Below are positions 20,718 to 31,909 of a DNA stretch of 64,000 bases, in pieces. The notes below the pieces were generated by a model. That model was not told where the DNA came from. It ran no database searches and was given only the letters and a program-made list of their open reading frames with translations. The translations under genes and the position numbers were made by a program. Position 1 is the first letter of the stretch. Each line of letters starts with the position of its first letter. Origin of the DNA: Portulaca oleracea (lineage: Eukaryota; Streptophyta; Magnoliopsida; Caryophyllales; Portulacaceae); assembly GCA_029582165.1 (NCBI GenBank), contig CM055882.1:11364001-11428000 (forward strand). The letters run 5' to 3'.

Positions 20718-22382
20718 ATGAAGAAGACACCCTATGAGTTGTTCAAGGGTAAAACACCAAATGTAGCTCATCTCAAGGCCATTGGATGCAAGTGCTTCGT
20801 TCATAACAATGGCAAGAAGGCCTTAAGCAAATTTGAGCCAAGAAGTGAAGAAGGACTTCTGGTAGGATATTCCTTATCTAGCAAGGCCTACAGAGTCTAC
20901 ATTAAAGCATCTAAAAAGGTGGAAGAATCAATTCATGTTGTCTTCGATGAAACTTCCACCACTTCATTAGAAATGTCCTCCATCAAATTCCAAATTCATC
21001 AAGATAATGATGACGAGGACACCCCTCGTATATTTCAGCCTCTTCAACAAAATGAAGAACCTCCTCCTGATGACACCATGCAATAAACTTCAGAACATGA
21101 GGAAAATGAAGCTCAAGGACCTCCGCATAATGAAGAACATGGACCTTCCTTAAGTGAAGGACAAGTACCTTCCGTAAGTGAAGGACAAGGACCTTCCTCA
21201 AGTGAAGGACAAGGACCTTCACCGACAGAAACTCATCAAATGGCTGATACTGCACAGCAGAACACCAAGGAGTCATCAAGGACCTTCAGGTTCAAACCTG
21301 CTCATCCAGCTGACAATCTCCTTTCAGGTCTGGAAACAGGTATTAGAACTCGATCCTCTCTTAGAAACTTTTGTGCCTTTCACGCATTTGTTTCTCAGAT
21401 TGAACCTAAAGGACCTGAAGAAGCTCTAAAGGACAGCAACTGGATCCTAGCTATGCAAGAAGAATTAAATCAATTCGAGCACAACAAAGTATGGAAGCTT
21501 GTCCTAAGACCCGAACACCATCCAGTCATTGGTGTAAAATGGGTCTACCGCAACAAATTAGATGAACATGGCACTATCACAAGAAACAAGGCAAGGCTAG
21601 TTGCCAAAGGGTACAACCAAGAAGAAGGCATTGATTATGAAGAAACCTTTGCACCAGTTGCAAGACTAGAAGCCATTCGGATACTCCTTGCCTACGCTGC
21701 ATCAACTCACATGAAGTTGTATCAACTGGATGTAAAAAGTGTCTTCCTCAATGGATATCTAAAAGAAGAAGTCTATGTGGAACAACCTCCAGGATTTGAA
21801 CAACAAGATCTAGATACTCATGTTTACAGACTTCAGAAGGCCCTTTACGGACTAAAACAAGCTCCCATGGCTTGGTATGAGAGATTAAGCTCCTTTCTTC
21901 TAAGAAATGGATTCACAAGAGGTCTCATAGACAAAACACTATTCATCAAAACCTCAGGTCAGGACTCCACTGTTATTCAAGTTTATGTAGATGACATTAT
22001 TTTTGGTGCTACTAATGAAATCCTAGTAAAGGACTTCTCTGATCTTATGAGCAAGGAATTTGAAATGAGCCTTGTGGGAGAACTTAGATTCTTCCTTGGC
22101 TTGCAAATCAAGCAGCATGAAGATGGCATCTTCATCAATCAGAGTAAGTATGTCAAAGAACTTCTAAAGAAATATGGGCTTGAAAAATTCAAGCACTGTA
22201 GCACTCCAATGTCCTCCACCATAAAGCTTGATCATGATCAAAACGATAAGGCCATTTCTGACAAACAATACCGAGGTATGATTGGATCTCTCCTCTATCT
22301 AACTGCTAGTCATCTAGACATTATGTTTAGTGTGTGTGTGTGTGTGCACGCTTTCAAAGTGCCCCTAAGGAATCTCACTTGA
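20718..22382 (+). pseudogene. pol part 3: integrase C-terminus and reverse transcriptase
   Basis: The integrase tail reads KKTPYELFKGKTPNVAHLKA and GCKCFVHNNGKKAL. Then comes an acidic hinge with an in-frame TAA at 21084-21086 and a short Gly-Pro-Ser-x-Ser-Glu-Gly-Gln repeat (about 21140-21230). The reverse transcriptase (RVT_2) follows: [53 protein letters not shown] and an intact YVDDIIFG catalytic box. The frame is lost at a GT repeat (22328-22345) and ends at 22382. Confidence 0.85.
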
Positions 22383-22933
22383 TTGCTGTCAAAAGGATCT
22401 TGAGATATCTTGCAGGCACAAAGGACCTTGGGCTATGGTATCCTAGCAACAACCACCTTTATCTTGTTGGATACTCAGACGCCGATTTTTCTGGATCAAG
22501 AACAGATCGAAAAAGCACTTCAGGAGGATGTCAAATGCTAGGTCTATCACTTATATCTTGGCAATCAAAGAAGCAAAATGATGTTGCCCTCTCCACAGCA
22601 GAAGCTGAGTACATTGCCGCCGGTGCTTGTTGTGCACAACTCCTGTGGATCAAGCAACAAATAAAGGACCTTGGCATCGAAACCTCAAGTACTCCAATTA
22701 AATGTGATAATCAAAGTGTAATTCAAATTACCAAAAATCCAGTTCAGCACTCTCACACCAAACATATTGAAGTACGACATCATTTTATTAGAGATCATGT
22801 GGACAAGGGCCATATTACTATGGACTTTGTACCCACACATCAACAACTGGCCGATATTTTCACCAAGCCCTTTCCCACTGAGCAGTTCATCACTAACAGA
22901 AGGGAGCTTGGCATGCTCCAACCGAGTGCCTAG
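22334..22933 (+). pseudogene. pol part 4: end of reverse transcriptase and RNase H
   Basis: After the GT-repeat frameshift the protein continues [20 protein letters not shown], then the copia RNase H: GYSDADFSGSRTDRKSTSGG, ALSTAEAEYIAA, KCDNQSVIQI and the terminal HQQLADIFTKPF, ending LGMLQPSA with a stop at 22931-22933. All RNase H acidic residues appear intact. GGGGGAG purine tracts follow at once. Confidence 0.85.
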
Positions 22934-23518
22934 TTGAGGGGGAGTCAGGGCTCATCCTTCCAGGGGGAGCCAAAGGACCTCACCCACCAGGTATGTTCTC
23001 TAAATTCCTTTTGCTCATCAAGGACCTTGACATTCTTGTCTTGATACCTTTTTGAGCTCCTTTATATCGAAACTTTGGCATATGGTTGAGCTGGCAGTTC
23101 CCTCATAACTGATCAGTGCAACCGTTTTTTTTAAAACCAATTTTTTTTCCTTTCTTTTTTCCTTTTTCTTTTCCTTTTTCAAAAAGATCCTATCCTTTTT
23201 TAAAAATCATCCGCCCTTCTTCGAAATCTTCAAAATCTCTCTCTCTCTCTCCCCTTCACTCCTTCCATTTTTACCGTCACATCACATTAAACTCCCCCCA
23301 ACCGTCAAATCATCCTTTATCCTTTCCAATACAACTTTCCCCAGTTACTCCCTCCTTCCTTAATTACTAACCTTCATCTTCTCCCTCTGACTCCTGTCAT
23401 CTCTATTTAACCCCCTTCTCTTTTCACCATTTACCCTACCACTTCCAATCGCCATCCACTTTGTCCCCATCTCCATCCCCACAAACCTCTCTGTCGCTTT
23501 CTTCATCCTCTCTACATC
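22934..23518 (+). other. untranslated spacer between pol and the third ORF
   Basis: Begins with GTTGAGGGGGAGTCAGGG and CCAGGGGGAGCC, two purine tracts, and then turns strongly C/T-rich (about 23120-23480). No coding frame has recognisable content. The extra purine tracts could serve as additional plus-strand primers. Confidence 0.6.
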
Positions 23519-24576
23519 ATGAAAAAACGCCCAGCCCAGAAAACCACCTCCCCATCTTCTTCTGCAGGTGTCGCCAAACGGCTACGCTCTCGCAAAACAT
23601 CTCCAACTCCCCAAAATTCCACATAATCTCACTCATCCTCCTCCGCCGCTCTCGCCGTCATCACTCAACCTCCCATCTCTCATCCACTGGCTCTCACTCA
23701 ATGCATGGAACTTCTGGCAACCCGTCAAATTCTGTGTTGTGAGAACATCGACATCACTTCCCTTCGTCCAGCCTTTCCCTTCTTCACCACACTCGCCGAA
23801 ATGGGGTGCTCAACCTTCTTTGACTGCGAATCGGTAATTTACCCTTCTCTTGTCCTTGAATTCTATGCAAACTTAGTCCCCGACTCAAAACGCCCTTCCT
23901 TCACAACTACAGTCGCTGGTGCCGAAATCCTTCTCACCCCCTCCCAAATAGAACGCATTCTGAAACTCGACCCCAATCCCACCAAACCACCTTTGTCTCT
24001 GTCCTCCGACCCTAAGCAAGAACTTCGCCATCACTTTGCCCGACCATCAGAACAAAAATCCTCTCAAGACATCAATGAAATCGAGGCCGTTTCCTCTACT
24101 ACATCCTTGTCCGTACCATACTCCCAAGAGGTACAAACAAGGAGACTGTGAATGAGGCTTGTGCTTCTTTTCTTCTCAATGTCCTCCGTAACCGCCATCC
24201 GGATATTGGAGAGATAGTCATCCGACATATCCTTAAGGCCGCTAACTCACCTTTTGGTCCATTGCCATATGGAAACCTACTGATTAAAATCTTTCGTTTC
24301 TGCAATGTTTCCCTGGACCATGCTGAGAAATCATCCTTCAATCTGCCTACCATAAATACTTCCCTCCTGCTCAATCTGGGCTACCAACAGCAACCAGATG
24401 GCTCCTGGCTTCATCTTGATGAAGTCAAGGCTGCTGAGGCCTCTACCTCTGTTGCTGCGACGAAGGATGCCACAAACTCCTTGCAAACTCAGATATCTAG
24501 CATTGTCTCTGCTGTTGAGGCCCTTCACCAGGAGGTTCAGGCTCTTCGTCAAGGCCCTTTGCGAAGCAAGGATTGA
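23519..24576 (+). pseudogene. third ORF (env-like position) of the Sirevirus-type element
   Basis: An ATG at 23519 opens MKKRPAQKTTSPSSSAGVAK, continuing RLRSRKTSPTP, a basic Ser/Pro-rich start that could be a nuclear signal. A TAA near 23624 interrupts it; the same frame goes on to 24151 (CCENIDITSLRPAFPFFTTL, VIYPSLVLEFYANLVPDSK, GAEILLTPSQIERIL). A frame change near 24085 leads to RFLYYILVRTILPRGTNKE, NEACASFLLNVLRNRHPDIG and a coiled-coil C-terminus (LQTQISSIVSAVEALHQEVQ). It resembles the 'putative plant transposon protein' type domain found in Sirevirus third ORFs. No clear transmembrane segment or signal peptide is visible, so 'env-like' describes position only. Confidence 0.65.
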
Positions 24577-24777
24577 ATTGGTCGAGGTCACCTCAACTCT
24601 GAAACCTCCTGTTCCATCAAGCACTCTAGCTGTTCCAGACTCCCCCAACCCACAATCTCCTCCTGCTGCTGCTACCCCCGGCTCTGTTGATCCCCAGTCT
24701 TAGAACAATATGATTTTCCTTGTTTTTTTGCTTTGTTGCATGCCAAACATTCCTCTTGTTCCTTTTTGCTTGAAAGC

Positions 24778-24972
24778 CAAAAAGGGGGAGATGATCTGCA
24801 TAGTATGATGGTTCTTGTCTTTTGTTTTTCTAGCAGGGTCTGTAAAACATTTTAAACTGTTTTTTTTTTTTTTTTTGCTATGCCCCTGTATGGGTGATCT
24901 TTAATACTATGCTATCTGTTGGACATACTATGCTTGTATCCAGTTTTGTCTTTCACTCAAAAAGGGGGAGAT
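24778..24972 (+). other. repeated polypurine tracts before the 3' LTR
   Basis: AAAAAGGGGGAGAT occurs at about 24779-24792 and again at 24959-24972, the latter ending directly at the LTR (TGTAG). Multiple polypurine tracts upstream of the 3' LTR are a reported signature of Sireviruses. The second is the functional position for plus-strand priming. Confidence 0.85.
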
Positions 24973-25839
24973 TGTAGAACCCCTTTTGAGAACAGGAAAA
25001 GGACGTTCACTCACCGTGCCCCAAGATCGTTCATGGCAAACCACCTAAAGGACATTTGCACAACTCGAGGAGTTTTGAAGTGAAAGACAAACGGAAACCA
25101 GAAACCAAATCAGGGAAGTTCTCTAATTGAGCAAGAATCCTACCTTCCTATTTTATTCCTTAGACAGATCAAATGACTATGCACTCTATCTTTCCAGGAA
25201 ATAATCGCGAAGATTTTTGGAAGAAACTCAAGAATAAATCTGCTGAAAAAGGAAGGCAAATCTCGACGCAGACAAAAAGGAAATCAAAGCAAAAAGACAA
25301 TTCTCTCTTCAACGGATACAAGACGAAAGGAAGCAGCTTAAATAGACACAATTCAAGGCAGAAGAACTCAACGATTCCACGGAAGAAATCGGGTGTTCAA
25401 AATAGAAATAGAGTTTTCTGTTTTGGTGTTCTTGGGAGAATTGATGTTGCGAGAAGTTTGAGTGAAATCAATCCTTAACGGATCTAGGATTGATTGTTGT
25501 TTGTGTAGTCGTTTCCTAGACGGAATTAGGATCGACTGAGCTTGAACACCAAAGTTTGAATTTGGTGTGCGTTAGTTTCCAGAAAATAAGAAGCGTCCTT
25601 GTAAGGCGCTTGGTTCATTGTAAAACCTAAGGACATTCATCCTAGGTTCATCACATTCTGTTCACAATAAAGGAGGTTATTCAGTTCATATATTCTGTCC
25701 TTTATTCATTCTATTTCTGCTTTCTGTGAAGGAAATTCTCAGTCTGTTTAGACTGAGAACCTAACGTCTTTGCTAAGTTGTGATTTGTGCAGAAAAAATC
25801 AATAACCCTATTCACCCTCCCCCCTCTAGGGTTCTTTCA
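24973..25839 (+). repeat. 3' LTR of the Sirevirus-type element
   Basis: 867 bp, starts TGTAGAACCCC and ends GGGTTCTTTCA. Compared with the 5' LTR it lacks the 33-bp duplication and differs at roughly 20 positions by eye. Confidence 0.9.
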
Positions 25840-25844
25840 AATTT

Positions 25845-27470
25845 GATATATAAATATATATTTTTTTATTTCAAGACAAGACAATTAAAGATGTATTGCC
25901 TCAAAAATTTTCATTAATACTCCCTCCGTTTTTATTTATGTATCACTTAGAAAATTGTATCAAAAACTTTGATCGTTGATATTTTAATTTATGTAATGAT
26001 TCATAATACAAAATTGATGTCATTAGATTCGTAATAAAAAATACTATTAGAAAATTATAATGTTAAATTTTTTTATAAAAATCTTATATAAGAAATTATT
26101 AATTTAATATAGACCTTGAAAAATGTAAATGACAGATAAAATAATACTACACAATTTTGTTTTAGTTATTGAAAAGAAGAATATCTTTTTCGAAATACAT
26201 AATACGGGGTTTCCTGTTCATTTAGACGTGGCACACAAAATTAGCATAAGTTAGCTTTGATCTCCGATGCCTCCCCTGATCTTGCTCCTACTACTGTGCT
26301 TCCTTCACGAGAAGCTAAGCATGAAGTTTTATAAATACTAGAACAATCTTCGGGATGATAAATAATACTACTTGAAATATGCCACAAAAAGCGAGGCTCT
26401 GATCGTAACTAATTAACCATTTCTTCATAAACTGATCAAAACTAATGTTATTAAACCAATGGAAGAATAACAAAACATCTTCCTTCATTGCATGGGGGGA
26501 ATAGAATAGGAATCGTGTGCTCTCCCAAGCCACAAAGCTCACATGCCCATGCACGCAGCCACGCAATTTCTACCACTTTGGAACCCTAACCCATTTCATT
26601 TGTTTCCCCCATCCAAGATAACATGCACTACTTGGTTTAGTTTAGTGCTAACCTCTATAAACAAATACATGCATATCCATATAAGTGTACATAATAGTTC
26701 ATTTACAGTGGCGGATTTAGCGATAAATTTAGTGGTGTTCACTTAATAATAGTTATCATTACATAAATTTGAAAGGTATAATCTTTCTAATATATAATGT
26801 ACAGTTGAGCTATTGTATTAAATTGGAGGCCCTTACTAATATTTTGAGTCTTCTTTTATGGTGTCTACTCATCATAAATATATATCAATATATTAAACTT
26901 TTAAAAATTTTTATTGGAGTTGGACACCCCTCGGGCATACACATATCCACCCATGATGTTCATATATCATAGTAAATTCACACCATCCACACCTGACCAA
27001 AAATTTATACCTAACAACTTGAACTATATACTTGCTAAATTTAGAAGTACTACCTCATATTTATCCTTAAAGTAGGAGTATTATACTGGAATAAACCTCT
27101 CTACATCTATAGAATAAGACTGTTTATATCTAAATTTTCTTTAATCTTGGATTAGAATTTATTAGGATTAGATGTTTGTTGTGTTGAAAGTAGAACCCCA
27201 ATGGACTAATTAACCTATCATACTTTTTTATTAAAAAAAAAAATTGAACCCCACAAGACTAACAAAAAATGTCATAATCCCAAAGCCATGGTAGTAAAAA
27301 AGTGGCAACATTGGAGACATGGAAATAAATAGGTTATTAAGAGGCAAGTTGGAGTAGAAGAGATGCAAATCCACCAACTCCACGTGGGCACAGCGCATGC
27401 ATCCTCATCAGCATTTTCTCGTGAACTGGACATATATCTTTTTTCTAATTATTTTTCTCTAAAAATATTA
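25845..27470. other. AT-rich spacer with one Stowaway-like MITE
   Basis: A Stowaway-like element with a clear left end CTCCCTCCGTTTTTATTT at 25920 and a decayed right end near 26143 lies here. At 26705-26950 the words CAGTGGCGGATTTAG and GTTGGACACCCCTCG resemble a widespread degraded plant repeat that often contains 'GTGGCGGA'. No gene recognised. Confidence 0.5.
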
Positions 27471-27940
27471 CTCCCTCCATTTCATATTAATTGTAGCTTT
27501 AAAAATTATACAATCAAATTTTAAAAATTTTGACTATAAATTTTTCAATATATATATATATTAATTTATTATATAAATTTACTATCATTAAATTCATAAT
27601 TAAAAATATCCGACTAAAAATATAATATTATAATTTTTAATAAAATATTATATAAAAAAATTATCATTCAAGAAGTGATCTTCAAATTGTCATAGTTTGA
27701 AAGTACTCCTTCCGTTCTTTGTTATCTGTCATTTACGATTTTAAGTGTTGATCTTTAATCATTAATTTCTAATATAAAATTTTTATAAAAAAATAACATT
27801 ATGCTTTTTTTAATAATATCTTTTAATACGAATCCAATAACATCAATTTTATATATTAGAACAATATATAAATTAAGATATTGATCAAAGTTTTCAACTC
27901 AATTTCCTAACTAACGACATATAAATAAAAATGGGGAGAG
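27471..27940. mobile_element. two adjacent Stowaway-like MITEs
   Basis: The first runs from CTCCCTCCATTTCATATT (27471) to about 27703. A TA follows, and the second starts at 27706 with CTCCTTCCGTTCTTTG and ends ATGGGGAGAG at 27940. Both have AT-rich paired arms and no ORF. Sharing one TA suggests insertion of one next to the other's target. Confidence 0.65.
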
Positions 27941-28389
27941 TAACCATTAATATTAAAGTATTATTGAAGGGGTGCAGTGACCAATACCAAGGGATCAAAT
28001 GGAAGGGTCACACTAGCAATGGGTATAGGCTAATAGGTAGCTCCTAATCTAACTAAAGCCAGGCCATAACAGCTAGCTAGCTACTTAATTCTCTAATCTT
28101 TAATTAATTAGTTTTAAATGCATCGATAAGTATACTCAATTATGTCTTTGATTCACTACTATTTCAACTGTGATTAATGCCTCCGCCAGCTTTGACCCTT
28201 AATTCCGTTAAATAATGAGTAATGACATGCAATGCCATGTTTATTGTTTTTCTCACCTTCACTCACTCGATATTCATTTCAGTCCCAATTAGAGTTTGGT
28301 GATTAATTTGTTAATAATTAGTAGCCATTTGATGATTTGTATACAAGACAATACTTACCTTTAAACCACACTACATGTCAACTCCTTAG
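27941..28389. other. spacer; no gene seen
   Basis: AT-rich sequence without a credible ORF or repeat boundary. Confidence 0.55.
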
Positions 28390-28680
28390 TTTACTACGGC
28401 TACTAATTCGGATTCGGGTAAATTCGGGTTGGATAAATTCGGACAATGTCAAAATTCGGACGAGACTTTCATGTTCGGACCCGGTTTTATTTCGGGTCGG
28501 ACAATTCGGACGAAGCAAAAATCGGGTTGGGACAATAGAAAAAAGAGAAATTTTATGTCTGAATATTCGGTCAATTTGGTCAATATCAAAATTCAGACGA
28601 AAAATCTATGTCCAAACCTGACTTTTTACAGGTCAGACAATTCAAGTAATTCGGGTCGGACGAAATTTTGGCTTCGCTAA
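28390..28680. repeat. degenerate tandem TTCGGGTCGGACAA-type repeat
   Basis: The words TTCGGGTTGGA, TTCGGACAA and GGTCGGACAATTCGGACGA recur about ten times with variable spacing. This is a low-order, diverged tandem array; the two ORFs across it are products of the repeat. Confidence 0.65.
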
Positions 28681-29605
28681 CTAAGGCTAAGCTAGTTAGT
28701 TATATTTGCTTTCTAACTTCATATGCATCAGCAACTCCTTTCAACTCATTTTAACTAGAAACCCTCTCATTTTGACAGCTATATAAGTTAAACAAGTGTT
28801 ATATATGGTAGTTGGATTTAGTCTCTGTTCTTAGGTAAGGTGCGGTGTGGTGTAATACTATAACTCATCATGTTATTAAATATTCTTCCGGACTTTAATT
28901 ATCATATTACACCACACTATATCACAATCATTACTAATATATCTTCTTATCTTTTCTCACTTTTCACATTATCTGTTTTTACCTACCACAATCAATCATA
29001 CTTTTCACAAATTTTATCATATCATTCTATATCTTACCACATTTTACATAATTTCACTTTACTGCACCATCTAACTGCGCAAAAGAACATTACCTTAAAA
29101 TTTCCAACAATTATTGTAAGGTAGATAAAGTTCATTTTGACCATACAATATTGTGAAGGCGTAACTTGATGGAATTAGAAGAGGGTGTTAAAAGAAGTTA
29201 TCGGATCTGAAGAATGAATTAGTAGACTTAGACTAAAATGCATGCTTAGGTTTTGGGTGGTTTAGGGTTGTATAGGAGTGGGGCGGTGCATGTTGAAGTT
29301 TCCTTGGCATGCAAGGAAGCGTATATACGCGTGCATGCAGAAAAACAATGCAAGGTAGGCTGGCTGGACTTTGTTGAAATACTACAATGTTTATGTTTTG
29401 CTCTTCCCTCAATACCACCCCATTTCTTCTTCATCCCTTAAATCAATACTGAATTATATAGTACTACTTTGGCTTAAAGGTAGGCTCTATCTACTTTTTT
29501 TTCTCGATTATTAATGTATAGGGATATATTTAAAAGTAATGAAAGATAAACCCATGAAAATTAATGGATAACTAACCAAACTAAGATGGCCAAGACTCGT
29601 ATATA
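28681..29605. other. spacer; no gene seen
   Basis: Segment 28810-29080 is rich in TAATACTATAACTC and ATATCATT words and has a loose inverted counterpart at 34040-34370 (GTGATATAATGTAGTATG, TATGATATGATAATATG), suggesting two copies of an old AT-rich repeat in opposite orientation. No gene recognised. Confidence 0.45.
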
Positions 29606-30308
29606 CTCCCTCCGCTTCACATTAATTATCATATTTGAAAATCGTGTAATTTATTTTAAAAATTTTGACCATAAATTTCTCAATATATACAATAATTTGT
29701 TATATTAAATTACCACCATTATATTCACTACTAAAAATATGTGTATTACCAACCACTTTTTTCCAACCAATTTAAAATGGTTGGAAAAACCAACTATTTT
29801 AGAAACTATTTGATATTCCAACTATTTTCCAAAAAATTTTGTAGGAAAAATGGTTGGAAATTCCAACCAATTTTGCTAAAATTGGTTGGAAAATTTTCCT
29901 ACCATCCTTTTTCCTACTATTTGAAATTGGTTGGAAAAATGGTTAGTAATCCAACCATTTTTCCAACCATCTTCAAATAGTAGGAAAAAGGGTGGTAGGA
30001 AAATTTTCCTTCCATTTTAGCAAAATTGGTTGGAATTTCCAACCATTTTTCCCACAAAATTTTTTGGAAAATAGTTGGAATATTAAAGAGATGCTAAAAT
30101 GGTTGGATTTTCCAACCATTTTAAATTGGTTGGAAAAAGTGGTTGGTAATACACATATTTTTAGTAGTGATTTATAACAAAAAATAATATCATAAAAGTA
30201 TAATATTACAATTGCTAATAATATATCATATAATAAAATTATCAATCAAACACTGATAATAAAGACCATAAAATTAAAATTATAACAATTAATATGGAAG
30301 AGAAGAAG
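29606..30308. mobile_element. Stowaway-like MITE interrupted by a CACTA-like MITE
   Basis: The outer element starts CTCCCTCCGCTTCACATTAA at 29606 and ends AATTAATATGGAAGAGAAG near 30308. Its middle is interrupted by the 444-bp palindrome at 29726-30169. Without the insert it would be about 255 bp, the usual size for this family in the window. Confidence 0.75.
29726..30169. mobile_element. CACTA-like palindromic MITE
   Basis: Starts CACTACTAAAAATATGTGTA and ends with the exact inverse TACACATATTTTTAGTAGTG, flanked by a 3-bp target-site duplication ATT (29723-29725, 30170-30172), as in CACTA transposons. Inside, copies of CCAACCATTTT/AAAATGGTTGG alternate in both orientations, so nearly the whole element can fold on itself. 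It has no real ORF. Such a transcript is a good small-RNA precursor, which is inference. Confidence 0.8.
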
Positions 30309-31261
30309 TTGATCCTAATTGTTACTAGAAATAACATTAAAAATATAAAAACGTGATGATAAAAATTCAATTACTAGGAAGCTAAAACAAGATTCCCATC
30401 GCTTTCAAGCTTCAACCCTTCAGATTTTTTTCAACAGGATTGTCGTTGCTGGATTCGGTAGACTATGATTGACTTGTATTGATAATTTTTTTTAGTGACC
30501 TCAAATACTAAATGTTAGCATCAAAATTCATATTTAAAACCAACTCCTTAAGAATTTAATTTAGATTATATCGAAAATAATAAGATAGTTAATTTAGGAA
30601 TTTAAGTATTAATAAAATAAACAAGAATAATAGAGCAATATTCATCATCTCAGTCTATTAAAATAAAAATGTTTTTGTCTAGAGTCAAACTCAAGACATG
30701 CTATATCTGAGTTTTATTTCTCCCTTGTTTACACTTAAAAAACAAATGTTAAATCATATACACTCTTTGCGGCCTCTATTTACGAGTAATTGTTTTCCCC
30801 CAATTATATATCGGTAGAAATAGTTAAAGTGAAAAGGAAAAGAAATGCCTATAATTAATTTTACCATTTATCTAAGTATATTTTGCATGTATGACAATTT
30901 TGGTGATAATTAATGGTAACGTTATCGTAATATTTATACGCCTAAATAAAAATTTGCATGCAAAGTTCCAAATTAACCAGCATAATTCACGAAATTTCTT
31001 AGAAAAATGTTGTAGAGCACATTTGCAAAAGTTTTGTTTGTGTAGTGATGTAAATTTCAGAAACTAGGAATTTTCGCAGGTATTGGAACTTGGAACCTAG
31101 TGCTCCTGAATGGGAGGCGACCTTCATGCCTCCGAAGCTCAACTATTTTGGGAACTCTGCCTTGTCTCAATATATTTTGAAGCGTCTTATTTATTCACAA
31201 AATTAATACTTCATCCAAACCATTTTCTATTATTTACTCCCATCGTAAATGTTTTCATAAA
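30309..31261. other. spacer; no gene seen
   Basis: AT-rich sequence without recognised features. Confidence 0.55.
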
Positions 31262-31811
31262 AAATAGTATTTTATATATACTACCTCTGTTCCAAATTGT
31301 TTGTCCATCTACCTAACTTCCTTGTCCCAAAATATTTGTCCATTTTATAATTCCAATTATGGTAATTCTTATTATACCCCTGATAAATACTTTATTGTTT
31401 CTTTTCGATTTTTCTTCACATGAGAAAAGTAAGAGCAATTCTGGTACATTACACATTTTTCAACCCATTTCGCATGACCATTGGACTTTTAAATATAGTT
31501 GATGGACAAACAATATGGGACGGAGGTAGTGTATATATATATATAATTAAAATACCCATATTACCCTTAATTAATGAATGAAATTTTTTATTTCCTAAAT
31601 TCTCCTTTAATCCTCTCTTTTTTTAATGAGGAGCATATTTGTCCATGCATAACTTTTTCACTCTATTTCCAAGATACATTGATTTTGTAAAGTTAGTTTT
31701 TTTGACACTTAAAAGGACGGAGGGAGTATAATGTAAAAAATTATTAATCAGAAAGTAATATTAAAAACCGTGAAAGTCAAAATTATAACACTTAATATAG
31801 AAATGAGGGAG
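31262..31811. mobile_element. nested cluster of Stowaway-like MITE ends
   Basis: Termini seen: CTACCTCTGTTCCAAATTG (31281), GGGACGGAGGTAG (31517-31529), AAGGACGGAGGGAG (31713-31726) and AATGAGGGAG (31802-31811), each next to TA or TATA. The simplest reading is two or three elements of related subfamilies inserted into one another. Confidence 0.6.
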
Positions 31812-31909
31812 TATTACTTATTGTTAGGATTTCCAATCATTCTTTGATTGATAATGTTTGATATAATAATTTATCAACAATTGCAATATTATATTTTTAA
31901 AATGGTATT

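Larger units (their letters stand above)
17110..25844 (+). mobile_element. full-length Sirevirus-type Ty1/copia retrotransposon
   Basis: LTRs at 17115-18015 and 24973-25839 are nearly identical, open TGTTG/TGTAG and end TTTCA, and are flanked by a perfect 5-bp target-site duplication AATTT (17110-17114, 25840-25844). The order PBS, gag with CCHC, protease, integrase, reverse transcriptase, RNase H is copia. An extra ORF between pol and the 3' LTR plus repeated AAAAAGGGGGAGAT tracts point to the Sirevirus lineage. Total 8.7 kb. Every ORF carries frameshifts or stops, so this copy cannot move by itself, though the few LTR differences (about 20 by eye) indicate a fairly recent insertion. Confidence 0.9.

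Noticed and set aside
28390..28680. CRISPR-like repeat array
   Set aside because: Repeat units vary in sequence and spacing and the genome is a plant; a degenerate tandem repeat fits.
29741..30245. Several ORFs with repeated FPTIF/NQFKMVGK-like words
   Set aside because: Products of the palindromic array in the CACTA-like MITE, with mirrored words on both strands.
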